Of a DNA stretch of 22,668 nt, positions 17,159 through 22,668 are shown one piece after another. The stretch is taken from positions 841-23,508 of the forward strand of contig DJDA01000093.1 in assembly GCA_002430835.1 (NCBI GenBank), written 5' to 3'. The DNA comes from Brevundimonas sp. UBA5936 (lineage in GTDB: Bacteria > Pseudomonadota > Alphaproteobacteria > Caulobacterales > Caulobacteraceae). A model generated the notes under the pieces. It was not told the origin of the DNA. It saw only the letters and a list, made by a program, of their open reading frames with translations, and ran no database searches. The position numbers and the translations under genes were made by a program. Each line of letters begins with the position of its first letter. The first letter of the stretch is position 1.

Positions 17159-17518
17159 ATGAAAGTGCTCTTCGTTAGTCATTTCGCGCCGTTGTCGCTG
17201 AGCTCCTGGCAGGCCCAGTTGGCGGATGTGATCGCCGCGCTTCCGAACGGCTACGAGACCCGGGTGGGCGAGCGCGGCATCCAGCTCTCCGGCGGCCAGC
17301 GCCAGCGGATCGGCATCGCCCCGGCGCTTTATAAGCAGGCCGCCGTCCTGGTGTTTGAGGAAGCGACGCGCGCCTTGGACAGTGAGACGGAGATGTCCGT
17401 TATGGCGGCAATTGAACGCCTGGATCGCAACTTGACCATCCTAGTCATCGCCCACCGCCTATCCACATTGGATGGATGCGAAGCGACAGTGCAGCTAGCG
17501 CACGGCCGCATTCAATGA
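17159..17518 (+). pseudogene. Truncated ABC-transporter ATPase fragment fused to a foreign N-terminus
   Basis: This 119-codon frame starts with MKVLFVSHFAPLSLSSW, which looks like the start of a GT-B glycosyltransferase. From 17210 it continues in frame as the last ~100 residues of an ABC ATPase corresponding to residues 481 onward of the intact flippase. It has the signature LSGGQRQR and the switch His, but lacks Walker A and the whole membrane domain, so it cannot work as a transporter. Key residues are altered: Walker B reads VLVFEEATRALD (Asp to Glu at the Mg site, Ser to Arg) and GIARAL has become GIAPAL. A GGAG ribosome-binding site precedes the ATG, and the stop overlaps the next gene as ATGA, so translation through it may still matter for coupling. 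Confidence 0.85.
17222..17321 (+). repeat. Direct repeat, copy 2 (inside ATPase fragment)
   Basis: This copy has two mismatches in 100 bp against 15421-15520. The offset between copies is 1801 bp. The abrupt end of high identity at 17321 marks a probable recombination breakpoint. Confidence 0.9.
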
Positions 17519-18654
17519 GTTCTGCCCCAGCCCCGAGCGGCGCCTCTCGGCCGGAAGGACGAACCGATGCCGAGGTAGTAGTTGTCTCCCGCGGAGTGGG
17601 TCTGACCGCTCTTCAGAGTAGAGCGATCACAACATCCAGCCAAAAGTTTGAGCGTAGCTTCGTTGAGTCCTACGCGAAGATGTATCCGGTCAAGCTGATA
17701 CATTTGGGGGGGCATGCGAGATCCAGTCGAACGAAAGTGGGGAACATTGAAGTTCACCAGTCGAATTTCCCGTGGTTCATGTGGAACGTGCTTGCGGCGC
17801 CGACGCGGAGAGGTGTCATATTCGTTACGGGGTACGATCCACGCATCATCGTCCAGTGTCTGCTGCTGAAGCTTGTCGGCTATAGGCCCTATGCGTTCAT
17901 ATACGACACCCATCTGCTGGCGACGTCTAAGTTTCGCCCCATCAAAAGATGGCTGGCGAATACATATTTCGCGCTTGGTTTTTCGCTGGCAACCCGTCTG
18001 AATGGCTGGATCGTTCTGAATGACCGCTTCGTGACGTCTTCCAGGTTGAAGGTCCGATATATCAAGATTCCTGTGGGCGTAGAGGACGAGCTCAGCCCTC
18101 CTCAAGATAGCAAAGCGGATGAGCAACGCTGTCGTGTATTTATGGTCGCGGGTACGTTGAATGAGGACAACGGAACGGGCCTGCTGTTAACTGCCTTCCA
18201 GTCAATAAGAAGGCCCGACGTTGAACTTCACATTTACGGCTATGGTCCGCTGACGGACCTGGTGTGTTCCGCCGCCGAGAAGGATCGCAGGATCAAGTAC
18301 CATGGCGCCATTCCCAACGCGCAGATAATCGCTGCGCAGCGACGGGTCGCGTGTCTAGTTCATCTCCGTGATCCCAAGGCGGTAACCTCCCAATACGCAT
18401 TTCCATCAAAGCTGGTGGAGTATCTAGTGAGTGGAACGCCCGTGTTATCGAATATATTTCCCGGGATAGAGGGATTGGATCAGTATATTATTCCAATAAA
18501 GGACTTTGATGAGGAATCGGTTTCCGGACGAATGTTGGACTTTCTCGAGGATCGAATTGCTGTGCCGGACTCGGGCTTGACATTCGAGCGCCTAAAGGAA
18601 CAGCAAAGCTGGTCTCGTATCTCCCGAGATATCACCCAGTTTGTTAGAGGATAG
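17515..18654 (+). CDS. Glycosyltransferase (GT4-like), lower-GC
   Basis: From the ATG at 17515 the protein has 379 residues. A disordered Ser/Pro-rich start precedes VVVVSRGVGL, the first GT-B strand. The C-terminal donor domain shows VFMVAGTLNEDNG, ELHIYGYGPL, YHGAIPNAQIIAAQRRV and FPSKLVEYLVSGTPVLSN, the last containing the conserved Glu of GT4-type enzymes. It probably adds one sugar to a lipid-linked intermediate at the cytoplasmic membrane face; the sugar is unknown. The start is chosen because its ATGA overlaps the stop of the ATPase fragment. Base composition is lower in GC than the flanking genes, as for the glycosyltransferase at 15861. A 132-bp gap without a clear gene separates it from the polymerase-like gene. 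Confidence 0.82.
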   Translation: MSSAPAPSGASRPEGRTDAEVVVVSRGVGLTALQSRAITTSSQKFERSFVESYAKMYPVKLIHLGGHARSSRTKVGNIEVHQSNFPWFMWNVLAAPTRRGVIFVTGYDPRIIVQCLLLKLVGYRPYAFIYDTHLLATSKFRPIKRWLANTYFALGFSLATRLNGWIVLNDRFVTSSRLKVRYIKIPVGVEDELSPPQDSKADEQRCRVFMVAGTLNEDNGTGLLLTAFQSIRRPDVELHIYGYGPLTDLVCSAAEKDRRIKYHGAIPNAQIIAAQRRVACLVHLRDPKAVTSQYAFPSKLVEYLVSGTPVLSNIFPGIEGLDQYIIPIKDFDEESVSGRMLDFLEDRIAVPDSGLTFERLKEQQSWSRISRDITQFVRG

Positions 18655-18751
18655 CCGAGAGTGCTGGCCGGCCTGGACCCGTATGCCGACGCGTCAAAGC
18701 TCAGACGCCCGAGCTTCACTGCTGATTGCTTGAGCTATCGTGGAGGCGGCG

Positions 18752-18796
18752 ATGAGTGATGACGGTTGGTACTGCAGGGCGACGCTATGGAAATGA
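18752..18796 (+). CDS. Possible 14-residue leader ORF
   Basis: The frame MSDDGWYCRATLWK has a strong GGAGG ribosome-binding site 7 nt upstream, and its TGA stop overlaps an ATG of the next gene (ATGA at 18793-18796). It could be a translational-coupling leader or the relic N-terminus of a lost gene. The length is too short to judge by coding statistics. Confidence 0.25.
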   Translation: MSDDGWYCRATLWK

Positions 18797-20196
18797 GCAG
18801 TCGGCACCCCTCCACGTCGCACTTAGCGGTGCTTGGCACTGGCGCGCTCCGCGTCAACCTGCTGACCTATTTGCCACTCGTCCTGCTGCTCGCTCTGCGG
18901 CTAGCGGCCCCGTCCACGGCGGGGCTCGCCTACGCGGGTCTTGCTGCCTACGCCCTGCTGGGACGCAGACAGGCCATCTATGCGCTCACCCTGTCCTGGC
19001 TCTTCACCATGGTCAATCCGGGCATTGCGCCGGAGAGCGCGGGCGCGGGCGCAGGGCGGTATCTTGTCATGCTGGCGGCGGCCTCCTCGGCCTTGTTTCG
19101 CAGCGGCTTTCTGACGCGGCATCTTCGGGTTCGCCCCTTTACGGCCGCGACGGTGTTGCTGAGCGGGTTTTTCGTTCTGCATTCGGTGCTGGTCAGTCCG
19201 TTGCCGGACGTGTCGATCCTCAAGGCTCTGTCCTGGGGCCTGACCATGACCGCCCTGCTTTCGCTTTGGCTCGGCTTGTCTCCGTCCGAGTTTGCGGCGG
19301 CCACGCGGGACTTGTTCTGGGGGCTGGTCCTGGTGCTGGTTCTCAGCCTGCCATTTCTGGTGCTGCCGCAGGGATTCCTGAGAAATGGCACAGGCTTTCA
19401 GGGCATTCTCAACCACCCGCAGGCGTTCGGTTCGACGATGGCTCTGCTCGGCGCCTGGGCCGGCGCCCGCATGTTCGGGGAGCGGCGGCCGAGCTGGCTG
19501 CTGATCGCGCTCACCGGGGGAAGTCTCGTCCTGGTGTTTCTGTCCGAGGCGCGCACCGGCGGCGTGGCCATGGTTCTGGGGCTCGGTTTGTCGCTGGTGC
19601 TCTCGCCGGTGTTCGCGGGGCGGAGCCTGATCCGGATGGCGCCCGGCTTCGGCAGTGGTCGCGTGTGGTTGACGCTCGGGGCGGGCGCGATCGCCAGCCT
19701 CGCCATGGCCGCTACCTTTGCGGATCTGATCGGCAGGTTTCTGTCCAAGTCGAACCGCAGCGGCACGAGCGGGTTGTTCGACGCCTATGAAGCGTCCCGC
19801 GGTTTCCTGATTGACCGCATGGTGGCGAATATCGCCGATGACCCGCTTCGCGGCATCGGTTTCGGCATCGCATCTGAACCGTCCCTGATGGTGGTGGAAC
19901 GAGATCCTGTCCTGGGTCTGCCCCTGGGGGCGGCGATCGAGAAGGGCATCGCGCCCCTGGCTGTGCTGGAGGAACTCGGCGTGATCGGGGCGCTTCTGGT
20001 AGCCGCGTGGATCATCTGGCTGTTGCGCAGGGGCGCGGTAGGGGGGCTCGCGCCCTTCGCCGTCTGCCTGACGGCCCTCGCGCTCAACATGGGAGAGAAC
20101 ACGCTGTTCTCGCCCGGAGGCCAAGGCATGTTGCCCCTGATCCTGTTTGGCTGGATTTACGCCAGCGGAAGCCGGCGGGCGGGCTCCCATGTCTAG
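18787..20196 (+). CDS. O-antigen ligase/polymerase-like (Wzy/WaaL) membrane protein
   Basis: The protein has 469 residues and is mostly hydrophobic, with roughly ten to twelve membrane helices. A large periplasmic-type loop lies at about residues 320-395 and contains RGIGFGIASEP and EELGVIGALLVA, the G-IGFG and ELG-IG patterns typical of the Wzy/O-antigen ligase superfamily. The segment GTGFQGILNHPQAFGSTMALLGAW is also characteristic, with its conserved His-Pro in the loop before a helix. It would polymerise repeat units or ligate the glycan to its acceptor on the periplasmic face. The start is uncertain: the ATG at 18787 has CAGGG upstream, while the ATG at 18793 overlaps the stop of a 14-residue ORF. 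Its 3' end overlaps the next gene by 8 bp. Confidence 0.85.
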   Translation: MEMSSRHPSTSHLAVLGTGALRVNLLTYLPLVLLLALRLAAPSTAGLAYAGLAAYALLGRRQAIYALTLSWLFTMVNPGIAPESAGAGAGRYLVMLAAASSALFRSGFLTRHLRVRPFTAATVLLSGFFVLHSVLVSPLPDVSILKALSWGLTMTALLSLWLGLSPSEFAAATRDLFWGLVLVLVLSLPFLVLPQGFLRNGTGFQGILNHPQAFGSTMALLGAWAGARMFGERRPSWLLIALTGGSLVLVFLSEARTGGVAMVLGLGLSLVLSPVFAGRSLIRMAPGFGSGRVWLTLGAGAIASLAMAATFADLIGRFLSKSNRSGTSGLFDAYEASRGFLIDRMVANIADDPLRGIGFGIASEPSLMVVERDPVLGLPLGAAIEKGIAPLAVLEELGVIGALLVAAWIIWLLRRGAVGGLAPFAVCLTALALNMGENTLFSPGGQGMLPLILFGWIYASGSRRAGSHV

Positions 20197-21316
20197 GCCC
20201 GTCTGGTTCTGGCAGCGCATCGTCTCGCCGCATATGGCGGGCCTCGCCTCGGCTCTCGCCGGGCGGGGCGTGGAAGTGACCTATGCGGCGGAGCGGCCGA
20301 TGTCGGCGGATCGCGCGGCCCAGGGGTGGGGCACGCCCGATCCGGGCGGCGCGCGTCTGGTCTATGCCCAGGATGCGGCGGCCGCCGGCCGCCTGGCGCG
20401 GTCGGCGCCCGCGGACAGCCTGCACATCTGCCAGGGATTGCGCGGCAATGGCGTGGTCGCGACGGCTCAGGCCGTGCTGGCCCAGCGTGGGCTGACGCAG
20501 TGGGTGGTGATGGAGACGGTGGAGAACACCGGCTGGCGTGGTCTTGTCCGACGTCTGGAGTATCGCAGATTGATCGCCAGCAGGCGCAAGGCCGTGAGCG
20601 GCTATCTCGCGACCGGTCACGAAACCGCCGACTGGCTGGTGGCGCGGGGCGCCCGTGCGGACCGGGTGTTCCCCTTCGCCTATTTCCTTGCGGACGAGAT
20701 CGGGCGCGGACCGGCGCCGTCCCGGCCGCCCGGCGGCTTTCGCATCCTGTTCGTCGGTCAGTTCATAGAACTCAAGCGGCTCGACCTCCTGATCCGGGCC
20801 GTGGCGGCGCTCGGGCGCGAGGACGTCGAACTCCAGGTGATCGGATCAGGCCCTCAGGAGGAGATGCTCCGGCGCCTAGCTGCCGAGGCCCTGGGGTCGC
20901 GCCATCGGTGGATCGGCCGGGTCCCCTCGGGCGATGTTCCGGGCCGGATGGCGCAGGCGGACCTTCTGGTTCTGCCCAGCCGGTACGACGGTTGGGGCGC
21001 GGTGGTGTCGGAAGCGATCATGGTCGGCACGCCGGCCGTTTGCAGCGACCGCTGCGGCTCGGCCGGCGTGGTTCGGGCCAGCGGACGGGGCGGGGTGTTT
21101 CCGGCGGACGACCTGGGCGCCCTGACCGCTTTGCTGCGCCGTCTGGTGGACGAAGGGCCGCCCTCGACGCAGCAACGCGCTGCGCTGGCGCAGTGGGGGC
21201 GGCGATTGGGCGCCGGCGCCGGCGCGGACTATCTGAAGGCGATCCTCGCCTTCGCGGACGCGGGTGGTGATCGCCCGGCGCCGCCGTGGATGATTCCTGC
21301 GGGGAAATGTCAGTGA
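20189..21316 (+). CDS. GT4-family glycosyltransferase
   Basis: The protein has 375 residues, starting MSRPVWFWQRIVSPHMAGLA, the acceptor-side GT-B strand and loop. The donor domain (residues ~185-340) has ILFVGQFIELKRLDLLI, LQVIGSGPQEEML, HRWIGRVPSGDVPGRMAQAD and LLVLPSRYDGWGAVVSEAIMVGTPAV, matching GT4 with the conserved Glu pair (D/E-x7-E region). It probably transfers a hexose or amino sugar from a UDP- or GDP-sugar to the growing lipid-linked glycan. The start ATG overlaps the previous stop (ATGTCTAG), and the end overlaps the next gene by 10 bp, so it sits in a tight operon. Base composition is again high-GC, matching the host. Confidence 0.9.
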   Translation: MSRPVWFWQRIVSPHMAGLASALAGRGVEVTYAAERPMSADRAAQGWGTPDPGGARLVYAQDAAAAGRLARSAPADSLHICQGLRGNGVVATAQAVLAQRGLTQWVVMETVENTGWRGLVRRLEYRRLIASRRKAVSGYLATGHETADWLVARGARADRVFPFAYFLADEIGRGPAPSRPPGGFRILFVGQFIELKRLDLLIRAVAALGREDVELQVIGSGPQEEMLRRLAAEALGSRHRWIGRVPSGDVPGRMAQADLLVLPSRYDGWGAVVSEAIMVGTPAVCSDRCGSAGVVRASGRGGVFPADDLGALTALLRRLVDEGPPSTQQRAALAQWGRRLGAGAGADYLKAILAFADAGGDRPAPPWMIPAGKCQ

Positions 21317-22488
21317 CCCGCCCCGTTATCCTGACCTTCGCGGGGCATTACCTGCCCGGCTACAAGGCCGGCGGGCCGATCCGCAGTCTGGTCAACATGG
21401 TCGAGCAGCTGGGGGACGCCTTCGACTTCCGCATCGTGGCGGCGGACCGTGATCTGGGGGACGCGGCGCCGTTCGAGGGCGTCGCCGTCGACGCGTGGAA
21501 CACGATCGGCGACGCGCGGGTGTTCTATCGTTCGCCGGGCGCGGCGGGTTGGCGCGCCCTGCTGCAGAGCCTGAACGAGACATCGTTCGACCTGATCTAT
21601 CTAAACAGTTTTTTCTCGCCGAACGCGACCTTGCGCCCGCTGGCCTATTGTCGAACGGGGCGCCTGACACGAAAGCCGGTGCTGCTTGCGCCGCGCGGCG
21701 AGTTCTCGGCCGGCGCGCTCGCGCTGAAGCCTCTCAAGAAGCGGCTGTTCATCGCGCTGTCGAAGGGAATCGGTCTGCATCGCGACGTGATGTTCCAGGC
21801 GTCGTCTGAGCATGAAGCGGCCGACATTCGCCGGGTGCTGGGCGATGTGTCCATTCACGTCGCCTCCAACCTGCCCGGCCGTTCCGGACCAGGCGGCGGC
21901 GCCGACGCGTCCGCTCTGGTCGCCACCGACCGACCGCTGCGCGCCGTCTTCCTGTCGCGTATAAGCCCCAAGAAGAACCTGCTGGGCGCGATAGAGATCC
22001 TCGCGCGGGTCGCGACGCCGGTGACGTTCGACATCTATGGGGTGATAGAGGATCAGGCTTACTGGGCCCGCTGTGAGGCCGCCATTGCCGCCTTGCCGGC
22101 CCATGTCCAGGTGCGATATCGACGGCCCCTACGGCCGGATGAGGTAGCCGACGTCCTGGCGGCGTATGACCTTTTCTTTCTGCCCACGCTGGGTGAAAAC
22201 TACGGTCACGTCATCCGCGAAGCTTTATCGGCAGGATTGCCGGTGCTGATCAGCGACCGCACGCCCTGGCGCGGCCTGGCCGCCCAGTCTGCGGGCGCGG
22301 ACCTGCCGCTGGAGGCGCCGGACGCCTTCGTCGAGTGGATCGAGCATTTCGCCAGGCTCGCGCCGGACGAGCGGAACGCCATGCGCCGCGCCGCGCGGGC
22401 CCGAGGCGACGATCCCGCGGCGGCGGCGGCGGCCGCCGGAGCCAACCGAACGATGCTGCTGTCCGCCCTTGGCGCGGCTGCCGCCTAA
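21307..22488 (+). CDS. GT4-family glycosyltransferase
   Basis: From the ATG at 21307 the protein has 393 residues. The N-terminal LTFAGHYLPGYKAGGPIRSL is typical of a subgroup of exopolysaccharide glycosyltransferases that carry a G-x-GGP-R-S-loop. The donor domain shows FLSRISPKKNLLGAIEIL, FDIYGVIEDQAYW and FFLPTLGENYGHVIREALSAGLPVLISD, with the GENYG-H-I-EAL motif of GT4. The exact sugar is not readable. The C-terminus has a run of seven alanines encoded by GCG/GCC repeats (around 22417-22438), which is prone to slippage but is in frame here. The gene follows the previous one with a 10-bp overlap and precedes the last gene by 25 bp. Confidence 0.9.
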   Translation: MSVTRPVILTFAGHYLPGYKAGGPIRSLVNMVEQLGDAFDFRIVAADRDLGDAAPFEGVAVDAWNTIGDARVFYRSPGAAGWRALLQSLNETSFDLIYLNSFFSPNATLRPLAYCRTGRLTRKPVLLAPRGEFSAGALALKPLKKRLFIALSKGIGLHRDVMFQASSEHEAADIRRVLGDVSIHVASNLPGRSGPGGGADASALVATDRPLRAVFLSRISPKKNLLGAIEILARVATPVTFDIYGVIEDQAYWARCEAAIAALPAHVQVRYRRPLRPDEVADVLAAYDLFFLPTLGENYGHVIREALSAGLPVLISDRTPWRGLAAQSAGADLPLEAPDAFVEWIEHFARLAPDERNAMRRAARARGDDPAAAAAAAGANRTMLLSALGAAAA

Positions 22489-22513
22489 GACATCTTTTCA
22501 GGACTTCCAGACC

Positions 22514-22668
22514 ATGTTCAAGGACAAGACCCTGCTGATCACCGGCGGAACCGACTCGTTCGGCAACGCCGGGCTTCGCCGATTTTTGTCGTCAGATATT
22601 GGCGAGAACCGCGTATTCAGTCGCTGCGGGAAGAAGCAGGACGACATGCGTGAGCGCTATGGCTCGTC
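22514..22668 (+). CDS. Soluble UDP-GlcNAc 4,6-dehydratase-like protein (WbjB/CapD type), N-terminal part
   Basis: Only 51 codons are visible before the right edge. The start MFKDKTLLITGG and the later KKQDDMRERYGS match the N-terminus of soluble CapD/WbjB-type SDR enzymes that convert UDP-GlcNAc toward FucNAc or QuiNAc precursors. The visible part departs from the family at key places: the nucleotide-binding glycine motif reads GGTDSFGNAG where GGTGSFGNAV is expected, and FSRCGKK replaces FSRDEKK. This could mean a decaying gene, a divergent enzyme, or sequence errors near the end of an assembly. It follows the last glycosyltransferase by 25 bp and is probably in the same operon. Confidence 0.75.
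   Translation, partial: MFKDKTLLITGGTDSFGNAGLRRFLSSDIGENRVFSRCGKKQDDMRERYGS

Overview
The window looks like chromosomal DNA from a high-GC alphaproteobacterium, most likely Caulobacteraceae (Brevundimonas or a close relative). This rests on the overall base composition, an Suv3-type helicase, a TonB-receptor/peptidase locus and Asp/Glu/Ala-rich high-GC codon use. The genus is an inference; no rRNA is present.

Region 1 (1-1441): the N-terminal part of an Suv3-like helicase runs off the left edge on the minus strand. A tRNA-Arg(CCU) on the plus strand follows, with an unusual swapped elbow base pair, and then a small hypothetical gene on the minus strand. Region 2 (1724-9629) is a peptide-acquisition locus. 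A minus-strand XRE/cupin regulator is divergent from a TonB-dependent receptor, which is followed by an exported DUF885 metallohydrolase and an exported prolyl-oligopeptidase-family (S9A) enzyme. The likely logic is import of an oligopeptide, periplasmic cleavage, and control by the regulator through palindromes in the shared 297-bp intergenic region. Region 3 (9630-10130) has no protein gene. It holds the 3' half of a tRNA-Val(GAC) on the minus strand, which looks like an integration-site scar, plus terminator-like hairpins.

Region 4 (10131-22668) is a cell-surface polysaccharide cluster, all on the plus strand: glmS (GlcN-6-P supply), a membrane-bound CapD/FlaA1-type 4,6-dehydratase, a PglK-type ABC flippase, a GT4-like glycosyltransferase, a truncated second copy of the ABC ATPase domain, another glycosyltransferase, a Wzy/O-antigen-ligase-like membrane protein, two more GT4 glycosyltransferases, and the start of a soluble WbjB/CapD-type dehydratase cut by the right edge. 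Many of these genes overlap by 4-10 bp, so they probably form one operon. The pathway would be: UDP-sugar precursors, sugar modification by dehydratases, assembly by glycosyltransferases on a lipid carrier, flipping by the ABC transporter, and polymerisation or ligation by the Wzy-like protein.

The most interesting part is 15409-18790. A lower-GC block carrying two glycosyltransferases is interrupted by a piece of a second ABC transporter gene. Its first 100 bp are nearly identical to the intact flippase, and its remainder is strongly diverged, with a sharp boundary. This looks like a recombination junction left by exchange of a glycosyltransferase cassette. The other notable item is the tRNA-Arg, whose universal G19-C56 elbow pair is inverted to C19-G56. 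I found no CRISPR array, no transposase and no clearly new defence system.
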